Shown: piece after piece, positions 1-11,722 of the stretch | Layout of the letters: the number at the start of each line of letters is the position of its first letter | How positions within the stretch are numbered: the stretch's first letter is position 1 | Assembly (NCBI GenBank): GCA_013115135.1 | Contig: JABANP010000307.1 | Coordinates: forward strand, 1-61,519 | Reading direction: 5' to 3' | Source: Perkinsus olseni | Taxonomy: Eukaryota; Perkinsozoa; Perkinsida; Perkinsidae | Length of the DNA: 61,519 nucleotides | Program-made: the position numbers and the translations under genes | Notes under the pieces: generated by a model | Told to the model about the DNA's origin: nothing | Database searches by the model: none | What the model saw: the letters and a program-made list of their open reading frames with translations, nothing else

Positions 1-84
1 CCTCCCGACGTGATAACCCAGCTCAACACGACCACAACGGGCGTTCACGAGCGAGTACACCGTGAAGACGTGAGCATGTGGCCT

Positions 85-1973
85 TCACACCATCCCCGCC
101 TCCCCTTTGATGTCTTCCTCAAACCTCCGCAGAAATGCCGATATGCTCTCTATGATGGACCCCTGTGAGGCACTTCTCATGCCCTCCTCGACTTCTATTG
201 CCTTCCTCAAGGAGTCGACCAAGTCCTGCACAGAACAAGCATGGAAGGTGCTACGTATTGTCCTTTCCCTCACCGACCTTAGTCCACCTTTGCATACGTA
301 ATTGTCTCTTGCTCACTTCCTCGTGATTGCTGGTCATTTGCTGTTTGACGGTGGTGCACAGGACATCACGGCTGAACTTCTCCTCGTCCAGCTCCTTAGT
401 GACAGCTTCTACTGAGTCGGCGAGTTTCTTATTAAGCATCTGCAGACTTGTCAGTCGCACTCGTTACAGTGACATGCCTCTAGGACGAGAAGACTAAGCT
501 AGGAATTCGATCATAATCCCCATTGAGATGGGGTACCAGGTTCGTTTCCTGCGAGTGCCATTATTTACGCATTTATATTTATCCTTCGCGATTCTTGCGC
601 TGCAGTTTGATGGCTCGCTCGAAGACACGAGATTTTTATGACATTCCGCAAGATCTCCATGACTGCAAAATCACATCATGCTTGATTTTGCATCCGCTCT
701 GGATCAAGCTTAAATCCCGTATAAAACTGGCGCCGAGCGAGGCAACACGCTACACTTGTTTCGGTCGCTTAGCAACTCTGGGCCGCATCCATTCAGGTTA
801 AAACTGATAGACTGCTGCTGTGAAGCAACGAAGCAAACGAAGTATCGACAGTTTCGACCTACCTTTCAGCGTAGACGACACAACGTGGTTGGAGAGGGTT
901 GTCCTCACCACAAAGCGAAGGAACGACGGGTTTGCTATATTCATGATGCGTCACTCAGCAAATGAATTGCATGAAGGCTAGTATGCGGCCGGCTAGGATG
1001 CGTCAACTTACTCAGAAATACTCGATCCAAGCAGAATCCACCGTAGAAATTCTGCGGCCCCATAGAGGATCATGAAACGCTTTACTCTCATATTCACTCA
1101 GTGCATCATATTCTGCGGTTTCGGCAACCGAATCAAACCAACCCACATCATGATTGCTCCTTCTGATGGCCGTTTCAGTCTCCACAGACTTCGATATCTC
1201 CTCTACCTAGCGAAACGCAACTGCATCATCTCAACTCCACTCGTTCGAATTGGCCCCGCGACTCCTTCCGTCTTTTCCGTAGCAACGTCGGATGGGAACC
1301 CATCACGCACCTGCCGCTGGAGCATGCCCAAAACGCTGTCAGTATGGCGTTTCCTTTCTTCAATCTCCGCAGCTAGTGCACTCTCCACTTCAGTTGCTCT
1401 CCTCTGCGTAAGAAAACAGCTTTCCCAGGAAGGTGATGGGAGGCAAACCTCGAGCTCTTCGATGCGTCCCATTGCTTCTGTATGCTTCGCCTCCAACAGG
1501 GTTTTCAGCTCCTCGTCAAGTCGTTTAAGCTCATGGTCCGTCTTCGCCTCATAGGACTCGATTGTACTCCTCAATCGCGAGGCCTCGGCTATCACATCCT
1601 CTCTGAACAAATGCGTTGCTGGATCATCCACGGCTAGAGCAAAACCGTTATACCGCCTCTGTAGTGCAGTGGACTCACTTCGTCTCTTCAATGCACATGA
1701 GGACGTTCAGATGCTTTTCTCGTAGAGCCTCTCTCTCCTTTTCTCGAGCAGCATTCGCTTCGGTGAAGACCGCGGCCATACCAGCCACCTGTACCGGAGA
1801 AAATTACGTGAGTTCCGACCATGATGATGGTCACCTTCTTTGCTAAGCCCTCCAGCATATCAGCCTTCTCCGGCTTTGATTTCGACAAGTCCGGTGCGCC
1901 GACGGAGGCCTGCGAAGCCTTTCTAGAAGAGCTGGCAGCCTCCCTGCTGACAGGAGGCTCATCGAGGGTCATG
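85..1973 (-). CDS. Coiled-coil protein, SF-assemblin/beta-giardin-like
   Basis: Multi-exon gene read on the minus strand. Exon 1 (1973-1836) encodes a Ser/Lys-rich head starting MTLDEPPVSREAASS, 46 codons exactly. A 47-nt intron follows, then an exon ending MCIEET+AA, and a possible 22-nt intron (gtgagtcc...cagag) restores the frame into KRYNGFALAVDD. The rest is almost pure heptad helix: EDVIAEASRLRSTIESYEAK, RRATEVESALAAEIEERKR, LADSVEAVTKELDEEKFSRD, LVDSLRKAIEVEEGM. The protein ends EDIKGEAGMV at the stop (85-87). A short disordered head plus a rod of about 250 residues matches the SF-assemblin family, the striated-fibre proteins that link basal bodies to daughter-cell buds in alveolates. 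That family name is inference from architecture; another coiled-coil cytoskeletal protein is possible. It is divergent from the Myb gene, with 187 bp between the two start codons. Confidence 0.5.
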
Positions 1974-2007
1974 AATAGGTGACGCGGAGAAAGAAGAAAA
2001 GCGTAGT

Positions 2008-2050
2008 ACTGGACACCGTAACGGAAGACTCTTCCGTTACGGCGTCCAGT
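2008..2050. repeat. Near-perfect palindrome with one-base centre, in divergent promoter
   Basis: Arms 2008-2028 and 2030-2050 (21 bp, one mismatch) flank a single central base at 2029. It lies between the two divergent start codons at 1973 (-) and 2161 (+), so it may sit in a shared promoter, but the same one-base-centre form occurs elsewhere in this window outside promoters. Confidence 0.85.
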
Positions 2051-2160
2051 CGCGATCTCTTCCGGGCAGAGATCGCGCCTGGACTGTTCGGAAACCGAAA
2101 GTAACCCATCCAACAGCGCGAGTCGGCTGAGGGCCCCATGCAGGCATAGATCATAGGACA

Positions 2161-2593
2161 ATGCCGAAGTACGGCCCCAAGCAGTAGTGGGTCGTCGCCC
2201 GAATCGGGCGACGACCGCTTTCCCCGCTGAATTTCTGACTCAGAGACAATGCTATCGGGTTTGGACTAATCGGGAAACCCTAGAGCTCGCCCGGGGTGTG
2301 TACCGCTACGGTATGTCTTCAGTTTCTTACCGAGCAATGCTTCAAGATCGTACACTGTGGTTACGGTAACACTCCAATGTTGCCCTCAATGTGTCTTTCA
2401 TAGGTTCCGTCCAGAGAGGACTCCCGAACACTTGCGAGACAAAGTCCGAAGGCTTTTCAGACAGTATCAGGAGCGGCGAAGACAGGAGTATTTGCGCGCA
2501 CAGGCAGCAGCAGCAGCGGCGAAAGCGTCTGCACCAGCAAAGGGATTACCAGGGGAAGAGGAGAGGAAAATGGTAGAGGACGAGGACAAGTAA
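2161..2593 (+). CDS. Small Myb/SANT-domain protein
   Basis: Three predicted exons, 2161-2183, 2246-2365 and 2404-2593, join in frame to give 110 residues. Introns are 62 and 38 nt, GT-AG. The protein starts MPKYGPKQQCYRVWT. Residues about 12-75 fit one Myb/SANT repeat: the first helix region carries VWTNRETLELARGVYRYG, and the third helix region HLRDKVRRLFRQYQERR resembles the LKDKWRN helix of telobox-type Myb repeats. A basic helix, an Ala/Lys tract and an acidic tail (VEDEDK) follow. One Myb repeat of this kind usually binds DNA, often telomeric or promoter repeats; the exact target is unknown. The start ATG was chosen because splicing from it gives an uninterrupted Myb repeat; an unspliced reading from about 2157 lacks an ATG. 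The first intron contains a perfect palindrome. Confidence 0.6.
2190..2216. repeat. Perfect palindrome inside intron 1 of the Myb gene
   Basis: Thirteen-bp arms 2190-2202 and 2204-2216 are exact reverse complements around one base (2203). It fills almost half of a 62-nt intron, so the transcript could fold across the intron. Confidence 0.9.
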
Positions 2594-2769
2594 CTGGTGA
2601 GATCAACCGGACAGACATTATGCACATCATTATCTCTATCCCCATTGTGACACACATTTGTTATCCACCGTTCATTTGTCAGCTCAGTCATCTCAGATAG
2701 CAAGAGGAAGAGGGTTTAAACTGTGCTTGGCTAGACGAGGTAAAGACTCAGGTATTCTCCCCGTGATAA

Positions 2770-4353
2770 ATGATACCCCATCTCGCCGGTGACGTGCCCA
2801 ACCCGGTGGTAGGAGTCAATCAACAACACCAACAACAACAGCAGCCAGCTGGTGGAGGTAACCTCCTATTCGAAGCGTTCTTCCCCCAAGTGAGGGAAGC
2901 CTTCGAAGGAGGAGCGTTTTTCGCAAACTTGAGGCCTCAACGCAGAGCGGAACTCCAGCAAGAACTATTGATTTGGGACTTCTTCTGGCGAATCGCAAAC
3001 CGCGCAATCAACAGGCAGGTAAGAACAGTTAATAAGTTTGCCTTCGGATACCTAAATTTATTACTACCTTAGCCGCCAACAGCAGAGGGCGGCTACTCCC
3101 TTACAGGCGCCGACATAGCGTGTTACATGCTATACAGGGTGGCTGGGGTTCCACTGAACGATGATGACGCATACTGCGGTTCAATCTACTTGTCGACCTT
3201 TAGATCGTACAGCCTGTCACGATTGCTGTCCGGGTTGCGAGGACGAGTAAACGGGCGACTCTTCTGCCCGTTTAGTCGAGCGAACAACTTGGCGGATAAT
3301 CAGGTGAGATGATGGAACAACGGGAACAACAGTCTACCACCGTGAGCCCAACCGTGTATCTTTCACTCAGGCGTTCAGAGTGGCTATAGATTTCTTAACA
3401 ACCAATTACGGTGAGAAAAGTGACGAGGTTACGCACAATCCTCCCCTATACCCCGTCGACGAAGATCGAGTATGTCAGGCTTTGGGAGAAACTATATACG
3501 TGATGATATTCTATCCGATACTATTGTTTAACGTATATTTCAGGATCACCTAGTGAGGGTATTGACGAGACTGATGTGCAGCCTAGGATGCAGATTCGAA
3601 GCCCTGCGACGATTACGAAGGAGAGACATAACGATAAGACAGGTGCACTTGGTCCCCCCGGCCGACGACAGGGAGTGGTGTACGAATAAAGCTTGACACT
3701 AGGCTTCAATCTCCATTCTCAGGTGTAGCCGGCAGTAGTCACTGGAACGGTTTACCGTTGGACAACCTGGGGGGAAGGATACAACCGGATCCTAGCGGGA
3801 ATACAGGTCCCAGTGTACCAGGTAGTCCTCCCCAACGTGAAAACAATGCAAGGTGAAGATGTAAGTAAACCGTGTGCTAGGGTTGCCTGCGATTTCAACA
3901 TTCCTTTCGTCATTTCCTTGACCACCCGAACGTGTCCAGGTAAAAGCACTAATTAAGGGCCTAGCAGCATACGCACTGTCACGCTGGCTCGCCTTACTGG
4001 ATAACACAGGATACGGCCGCGGATCAGAACTAGCATTTCCGGACTTCAGAGGATATTCGTTGAGCGAAAAATGGGTAACAGCTAAGATAGCGTACGCGGC
4101 ACAAAAGGCCGGGTAAACACATTCGCAGGACAAACTTTGCGCATAATGGCGGGTCAGGTACGGTCACTCTGGTTTCTCTGTAGCATCGTGTAGACAAGGG
4201 TGGGTAGCAAGGAGGGTAGTAGAATGTATCGAAAGAGGTAAGGTTGGTGGACTCGAAACGAAACAATATTTCACTATAGATGAGGGATTCGACGCCGTCA
4301 AAAGAGCCTGCTTTGACTCATCAATGTGGCGGGAAGGTTCAAAAAGCCACTAA
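2770..4353 (+). CDS. Tyrosine-recombinase-fold protein, probably catalytically altered
   Basis: Eight exons can be joined with every phase agreeing: 2770-3018, 3073-3303, 3371-3469, 3544-3642, 3729-3860, 3940-4112, 4194-4237, 4280-4353; 366 residues; introns 42-86 nt. The N-terminus is Gln-rich and disordered. Residues about 120-200 look like the helical core-binding domain of tyrosine recombinases. SLGCRFEALRRLRRRDI aligns with the first catalytic Arg box (G-x-R...L...DI). Later segments match the usual order: beta hairpin (PVYQVVLPN), helix plus FPDFRG, then YSLSEKWVTAKIAYAAQKAG. GWVARRVV sits where HxxR is expected (Trp for His), and SSMWREGSKS where the catalytic Tyr normally follows WRE. 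The nucleophile Tyr is therefore not visible. It could be a domesticated or decayed Crypton/DIRS-type recombinase. The fold assignment is inference; the exon structure is better supported. Confidence 0.45.
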
Positions 4354-4439
4354 AAGTTACATCGACATGAACTGGAGAAGGTAACCATAATTGAACTACA
4401 TTACACTGCAATAATAAAGTAATACTCATTGCAACTACG

Positions 4440-5335
4440 TAGCGAGAGTGTCAGATTCCGCGGCATCGGTCGGAACGCCTTCAATCACTTTTCGCCAGCA
4501 GATTTACACGAGCTTCACTTCATCAGACCGGCCACACACTATCAACAACGACCACCAACGAAGAACATACTGCGAATGTCAGAATTTCAGATACTTAGCA
4601 TTCCAACTGCGAGAGCAACGACAGCAGCCAGACTAAGATCCTTAATTTGGCTCGCACAGCACTTCGTGTTTCCCAATCGGAAAGCTCTACTGAACGGGAT
4701 CAACGAAGCAGCCAAATGGCTGCTCGTCTTGAACATTCAGGAACCTCAGCCCTTCAATTTGATGCATCTAAACAATCATAAGGTAGTCTCAGTAAAATTA
4801 AAAGTACGCCTCACCTTCAGATACGAGCGGTGCGTCAATCGATGAAGACCCCATCCCCGAATCCAGAAGTAACACTGCCAGTAAGAATGAGAAGACCACA
4901 ACCGAGACGTCGCGCCTTAAAGGCCATCCCTCATGACTGTCACAGCTGGTTGTTCGCCCATCAAGAGAGAGAGCGGCTTACAAGCTAAACAGACACATAC
5001 CAACGTGATTCCCCGCATCAGGTTCCGAACGAGAACCAGGAAAACGCACACGGGGTAGTACCCCCTGGAAGTACTACTTCCAAGGGGACTACGGGGTACA
5101 GTTCCTTCTCTACGCACCACGCAATCAACGAATAACTGCGGAAGCAAGGTTGCCAACCATCGAAGTGGCTGAGGCTAGGTGGGCTCAACAACATGGTGTA
5201 CCTGCGCATGGACCTCCTCAACCGCCTCCTCAACCACCTCCGCAACCGCGTGCTCCGCCGCCGCCTCCTCCACAAGCTCCAAGAGATCTTCTCAATCTCT
5301 GGAGCATTCCAGGCAATGATACTTCTATTAGGTGT
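4440..5335 (+). other. Low-complexity plus-strand exons, gene model unresolved
   Basis: Three stretches look coding but could not be joined: a Ser/Thr-rich piece near 4448-4636 (VSDSAASVGTPSITFRQQ), a Ser/Gln-rich piece near 4650-4770 (ESSTERDQRSSQMAARLEHS) and one near 4820-4935 (GASIDEDPIPESRSN). A Pro-rich stretch at about 5150-5335 (PPQPPPQPPPQPRAPPPPPP) follows. They may form one disordered protein, or 3' exons linked to the recombinase-like gene. The region converges on the ankyrin gene, whose stop is at 5369. Confidence 0.3.
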
Positions 5336-5368
5336 GCACTCGAACACAAGAAGGAATACCAACGGCTA

Positions 5369-8300
5369 TCATTCCCTAGACACTGGGGAGAAGGACATGG
5401 CCTCGCCGCTATTCTTTTGAAATGAGCTCGTCCGAGTAGCCTTCCACGGAGCGTATTCAGGAGCATCCTCAATCGACCTTCTTAATTCATAAGGCGATTC
5501 GGGCAGACCCCGAGCCTGCTTTTGAACCATGGAAGGCAACTCCCCAACTTTTGATGATGCCTGGGCCAACTGCTCGACTAAGAATTCCGAATTCCTGAGG
5601 CAACAGACGCAGAGCGGAAGTTAGTCCGTAGGCGATGCAGTAGAGAATTGCCAAACTGGGAACATCCCCATGGCCCTGCGACCTTCGATGGAAGTCATTG
5701 AGTTTCCAAATAGGTTTCCTGCCATGTTCGTCCACTTCAGATGGGTCACCTCCCGCATCGACCAAGAGCTGGAGGAGTTCTCCGTAACCCGATGATGCGC
5801 ATACGTGGACGGGTCTGAGGGGCAGCACGGTCTGTAGAACTAACTACGTTAAGGCGGGATAAGGGCGAGGTAGTACTCGCCGTGCTGTGAGTCACAGTGT
5901 CAACAATCAGAAAAACCGTCTCACGTCACAGTGACGCGAGACGGTCTTCGTAGGAGCAGAAGATAGGAGAGAAGAGAGAGCAAGATGACTGTAGCCCTCC
6001 CTAACTCCCTTCTTCGCGGCGACAGACAACTTAAGCTCATTTCTTGCCCGGCTAAGTCATACCATGCAGCCTGCGACCACAGGTGACCGTTTCTGTGACA
6101 TAGTGTCCAAAACGGACGAAGGAAACAGAAATGAGTCTATAATAGGTACGAATTCACCGTAGATTTAGAATCTGTAATTACTCACGTTTTATTATCGAGC
6201 ATGACAGCCTAAAAATCGATTATGCGTTTTTCCGCATTCCACGCACTGGCGACGCTGGCAGGCAAGCCGTACAGATGTACAACGGTGGATCACACGAATC
6301 TACGTGCTACTCGATTCTTCGCGAGATGATCAGCTGAGCTCCGCGAGAGTCCTCACCTAGCCGAGACGGGTTTAATGAAGGGGCATGCGGGTTGAGCGAG
6401 GCCATTATGCAGCAGATACTGTGCGACTGCATATCTATTGAAATGGCACGCTCTCAGCAGCGTCACGTGGGTGCAGCGGAATAGTGTTGCTTCTTGTGAG
6501 AATCGACGACAAGTGCTAGCGAAGGATTCCAAAACCTGAAAAACAGGCAACTCCGAAGGACAGACTCCATGCGAGACTCACCTTAATGCACAGCGACTGA
6601 CAGACACAATCAAGGCGCTGGGGCACTGAGGGAGGGCTGCCGTGATCTTCGCCAAAGCAACTCCTGCCATCACGGCCCGCTTCACCGAAAATGTAATCGA
6701 GGACCTGATGGCAGTGCCGGACGATGAGACTTTACCGTGTTACCTCTTTCCTGTTGCAGGTATCGCGTTGGGCTAGCGTACCCTGCACGAAGCGGAGCCG
6801 TAGGCGCATCTCGGGGTCGATGGTGTGGAGGAGAACCGCCAGCACGGCGCAAGTCCTGGGAGAGGAAGCGATAAACTGAGTCGTCCCGTAGAACCACTGA
6901 AGACCACAGTGGAATCCCTGTTGAGCGAGCGGCTTATCATTCAACGTAGCAGTGATAATTTCGAGAAGACGAGTCCAGATTGAACCGACGCGTTCCACGG
7001 GAAACACGAAGCTCGAGGTCTCACGGTGAGACTCTCACCATCCTTGTGAAGTCTCGAACCCGAGAGGATCCAGGTTTGCATTGTGATCAACATTGTCGCC
7101 GGTCACGATTGAGTCATCCTGAGATGGAGTGGTAGTGCAACGGCTGTGTCCGAATCATATAACAGGTAGACATCACAGCCCGGCATTTGCCGAGGACACC
7201 ATGCTGCCCTACGAATCTCCCAGCTGACTTCCGCTCTTCTTTAGTGGCGACTGGGTGCGCTTTACCACTCAGTTGGACTCTGTGTTTCCGGCGATGCTTC
7301 TCGGTGATGATCGGGACCTGACGCCGACTCGAGGCAGGAGTGAGAGTGAAGCAAGACCTCACCAAAAGCCTGAGCATCGGGACATCACCAGCGAGCACGG
7401 CTAGATGCAGCAAGGTGATGCCTTCATCCTCACCGCTCCACTGGCACCCGCATTTTTGGCTCACCATGCAGCCTGGTTGATCCTATTGGCGACACATCGC
7501 CATGGATGGACGGGTGACTCTCGAGGAAATGGCAACCTACGAGAGAGATAAGTCGCGATGGTTCGACTCCGAAGTCCAATTTTTCTTGGCCGAGGTTCCT
7601 AACCGACATCAACTGGCTGAGAGATCCTCCTAGTAGACTGAACCAGAAGGCAGAGCGGACCGGGGAGCATTGATGCCGCTCGGCCTACTTCTTCATCAAG
7701 GAGACTACTCGGCAACGATACACCCCAGGTAATCACGAGGGATGATTTTCGCTCCCGCGAGTAAATTGGTAAATCTACACGATGACCCTGCGTGAAGGAA
7801 ACGGAACGGCTTGATGCCATGAACTGCCTCGTTCGAATTGCTCACGAAATCCATGGTCAACTCCCGCAAGGCTGTTCATCAAATTCGATTCTGCAGCCAA
7901 CGTGAAGACTTCACAAGCGTCTTGACTCGCTAGGCTAGTACAGCTACCGTTCAGCAGGTTGATGGTGCCAAAAAGCGGGAGTTGGGGAACACTGGAGATG
8001 CACTCCCCGTTGAGTAAAACGCTACCGAAATGCCCATTAAGTATCACGCATCGCGCAATGGCTCAATTTTTCGCACATTAGAAAGAATCAGGCGTAATAC
8101 AGGTGCAACCTCACTGAATGCCCTACCCGGGAAGTCAGCACTCCGGACAGTCTCCGTTGGGTCAGCTCCGAAGGAGAGCAAGCACTGCACCTGAGCAATG
8201 GCTACGCTCCGCTACCACTGCCGATGCAGCTGATTCGGAACACGGGGCTGAGCTGGATTGCCCTGATCCACACACTTCCAGCATGTGGCAGTCGAATTCA

Positions 8301-10842
8301 CACGCCCCTGACGAGGCCCCCTACACTACCATTCAATGGCGTTCATTTTCGTTCAGTCGCGGAAGGCCTACAATGTCAGTATTCTGCCGTGCCACTGCTA
8401 CGACGAGTGGAGTCCATTGACTTCCATCACTTCGTCGATCTCTGGCATTCACGAACTTACGGTTCGTGAGCCGACAGAGTTCCTAAGGAGGTCTTGGTAA
8501 CATGGAGCCTCGTGCATTCATACATTAAGGAATATCTTTCCATATGATTATTATCAATTATAACCAGTTTGTCGTTTTTTAATAAATAATGATGATTCAT
8601 ATAGACTGCAGTTCATTGCACAGTACGAGTAATTTCAAGGTTGCAAAACACGTTAGTGACTCAACTTCTACAAATTTTAGAGCGCGAGGCTCAAATCTCG
8701 ACAGTAAGCTCATCGCAGCATATATCGCCCCATGCCAGTCTCGGGTCCACTCTCTATGCAGAGTATAAAAATCCCTCCAGGAGGGTGGTTAGTTTTCCGA
8801 GTAGCCTGCGCAGAATGTCGTAGAATGAGATCAAGAATGACATCACCGTAGTTATTCACCTGTACAAGGTTCAAGTTGCCTCCCCATACAGCATAGTGCA
8901 GCACCGTCCATTGGTGTTTCAATGATGTCGAGCTCGGATCACCTCCGTACTGCTTCAACTGTAAGAGCACTTGGAACCCCGTCACTCCGTAGCACTTACG
9001 AGCATCATGACCGTCTTGAAGTGCCCGCCCAACGCTGCCAAGTGGATCGGCAGGAGGCCTTCATCTACCATATCCAAGTGGAGCCATGGGTAGCGATCTG
9101 AGCGAGAATTAGAAAGGCAGGGAAGGCTCACCGAGCTCGTGGAGGTCATCCGATCTCCCAAGAAGAAGGTTCAATGTCACAAGAGAAGAGATTTCGAAAC
9201 CGCTAACTGTTCCGCGCATCTTTCACTTCTCCGGAATAACGAGAGTCGTCAGCGCTGCTGGGTAAGCATACGAGAATACGCCTCTGGGTTCAACATCACA
9301 CATCCGAAATTCCAGTGCCACAGTACGGAAGCTCACTCTTGGGAAGGGCGCCGTCATCAGCGTCACGGTCGGGTTCGATCTTCCCCACTCGGACTCTCCC
9401 GCTGGCTATGTCATTGAACAGGGCGGAGTGTATGCAGATGGCGCCGGTTCTTGCAGAAGGCTAGAAATAAGTGTCGCAGCCGAGAATCGATCCTGCGACC
9501 TCTCTCACCTTCGCCCCGGCCTTCAGCAGAAGTTGAGCCGCGCGCACCTTACCTTTCAAGCAACACACATGAAGTGGCGTCCATTCACGCATGAATCTTC
9601 CACGAGTGGACCTCTCATGTACCTGGCCTCGGTAGTATCTGAAAACAGCCAAAACTGAGCCGGGATCGCGGTAGGGTCGCCTCGTGTACAATTTGCTTCT
9701 CCCAACGTGAGCATCATGTCAATAAGGGAGCACCCATCCATGATTCGAGTTGAAATATCATATACTCATAATATACCGGCTGCTTGATTCAACTAAGTCT
9801 GAGTGGGCTCCTGGTAGTATACAGCCTAGTAACGCATCTTATGTTCTACCAGCATGCCCCAAGCTCACTCTCTCGAGAGAAATTAATTGTGCACGCATGC
9901 ACAAGATGCGATCCGCGCCGAACATGCGTGCGACGGCTAGGGACATCCCAGACGAGATGAGGCGGGAACGCGTTGATGACGGAGTGATCGACACTAAGTT
10001 GTTATGTTCTCATGTGCCTCTCTAGTCTCCACAATTGTGTTCCGATATCTTCAAGCATCAGCAGGCTAGTGGACTCAGCCCGTGGTTCTGATACTGTGAC
10101 AGAGACCCGCATCTCACTTCAATGCGTGTGCCATAACATCAGCTCCGTCACTCGCAAGCTTCCTGTTGCAAACCTCTGCTACCACGTGTAACTGGCCAGG
10201 AATTTCATACTATAACCACGCCTTACTGAGGCGTCGACCCACCACTCCGAAACCGTCGAAACGCGCACTGCTGTGAATATCCGAAGACTTTGTTAGGAAG
10301 GAGATTACAACTTCGTCATGCCCCTGACTGGCAGCCGAGTGAAGAGCTGACCAGCCGTCTTCAGAGTACTGCGAGGAGGGTCGAGTCGATCGTCATATTG
10401 AAAGCTTGAGCTTACATGGGCCATCGCTGATGTGTTTGGCTGCTCCAGGAGGGCCTCAACAATATTGGAGTGACCACAGAAAGCCGCGTGCCTGAGGACA
10501 GGCGTTGATCTTCTCAACTCGTACTCCTCGGGAGGACCTCAGTGGCGTCCTGCAGCTCCGAACAGCATGGGGTGAGTAGCACTCATCCAGCACCAGTGCA
10601 TCAGGGCCGGCAGTAGCCAACTCGCGATTCACGTCAGACTGACACCGGCAATGATTTCACCAGGTCCTGTTCCAGGGGAGACTCACCAGATGATTCTTCT
10701 CGATAGCTGCATGAAGTGCCTCGAGCCTCGCCTCGAAGTACACGCCATCAAGCGGCGCCTGGCTGTACGGGCCTTCGCTCACAACTTTGGATGGGAGGCT
10801 TTTACCGGGGAGGAATTCGATCGAGGATGCCAATGCGTTCAT
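5369..10842 (-). CDS. Ankyrin-repeat protein, many exons
   Basis: Ankyrin repeats appear as a series of minus-strand exons. In gene order: LEALHAAIEKNHL (10.7 kb), TPVLRHAAFCGHSNIVEALL (10.45 kb), EWTPLHVCCLKGKVRAAQLL (9.6 kb), GLLPIHLAALGGHFKTVMML spliced to LKQYGGDPSSTSL then TVLHYAVWGGNLNLVQ (9.05-8.86 kb), GITLLHLAVLAGDVPMLRLL (7.4 kb), VTLLRACHFNRYAVAQYLL (6.45 kb) and RPVHVCASSGYGELLQLLVD (5.8 kb). The C-terminal exon follows a splice at FHRR/NSEFLVEQLAQ and ends SFSPVSRE at the stop 5369-5371. Resolved introns are 41-48 nt (for example 8816-8859 and 9461-9508). Ankyrin repeats bind proteins; no catalytic domain was seen. The start near 10842 (MNALASSIEFLPG) is tentative, and two genes could be present. 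Confidence 0.6.
5915..5945. repeat. Palindrome with one-base centre
   Basis: Fifteen-bp arms 5915-5929 and 5931-5945 with one mismatch around base 5930, in noncoding DNA of the ankyrin gene region. Confidence 0.85.
7019..7038. repeat. 6-1-6-1-6 triple (TCTCAC)
   Basis: TCTCAC, G, GTGAGA, C, TCTCAC. Palindrome centres at 7025 and 7032. Lies between ankyrin exons. Confidence 0.95.
9461..9508 (-). other. Intron carrying a tRNA T-arm-like core (family member 1)
   Basis: Forty-eight-nt intron in the ankyrin gene. It begins gtgagagaggtc, contains AGGATCGATTCT, and ends ttatttctag. Splicing is phase 0 after LLLKAGAK. See the finding on tRNA-like introns. Confidence 0.7.
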
Positions 10843-11099
10843 AAAAGTCTGAGCTAATCCGACGAGTGCGACGCGGCTGGTCGACCCCTGGTAGTGCGCG
10901 ACTTTTCGACATTCTCGAGACCCTGGTCATGATCCATCAACGTAATCTGCTGCGCAGGAGTGCTCCAATGTCAGATCTCTGTTCGGGGCGATATCGGCCT
11001 TGTCAGCCTCCTCTGGTTCTCTGGCCTGGTTATTGGCAGGCCTCGCTCAAATGGAGGCTCGAATTCGAGGTCATTGATAAGCAGGCCTCCCTCGTGTGA

Positions 11100-11722
11100 T
11101 CTCAGTGGTGTCCACGGCGGCCTTGTTGTACCTCGGCCTTTACTTGGATCTTAATTGAAGTCTCACAGCAAACCAAAGAAAGGGTGGTTCATAATCTACG
11201 ATTGCTCATCAAGCCCCGCAAAATGGGGACCAGATACAGCATGGACAGACTCGTAGTGAAACGGGGAGGGGAGAAATTGTCGATCACCCAAGTCAAAGTG
11301 GAAGTAAAATGACGGGAGGGAAATGACTCAATACCTATTATGGAAGGGACCTGAAAGCTGTTCATTTGCGAGTCTGAACAGCCCAGGAGACAAACACTAT
11401 CGGTGAGCCTCCATCAGCGAAGACATCGCAGGTGTACGAACCCAGTGTACCGTACACCCCATCCCGCCGCGAGGAGATGGCCAAGTAGATAAACAGGACT
11501 GAGGGGCCCAGGAATTGATTCAACACAAGCGACTACTTCAAGGTTTGTTTATTCTGAACAGGACTAGACTACGCTACTGGTAATTTAGTTAGTACGTATT
11601 AATGTACGATACACAATCACACGGGTATATGCCACCCAACACTGCGGAATTTATTTATATGGTCACTTAGTCGAGTCTCCCATTCACGCTGCCGTGCCTG
11701 AAACGAGAACACCTAGGAAAGC
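11100..11722. other. Intergenic stretch between ankyrin and HDAC genes
   Basis: No convincing exon, RNA gene or long repeat was seen. AT-rich DNA near 11560-11660 could hold the HDAC 3' UTR and polyadenylation region. Confidence 0.5.
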
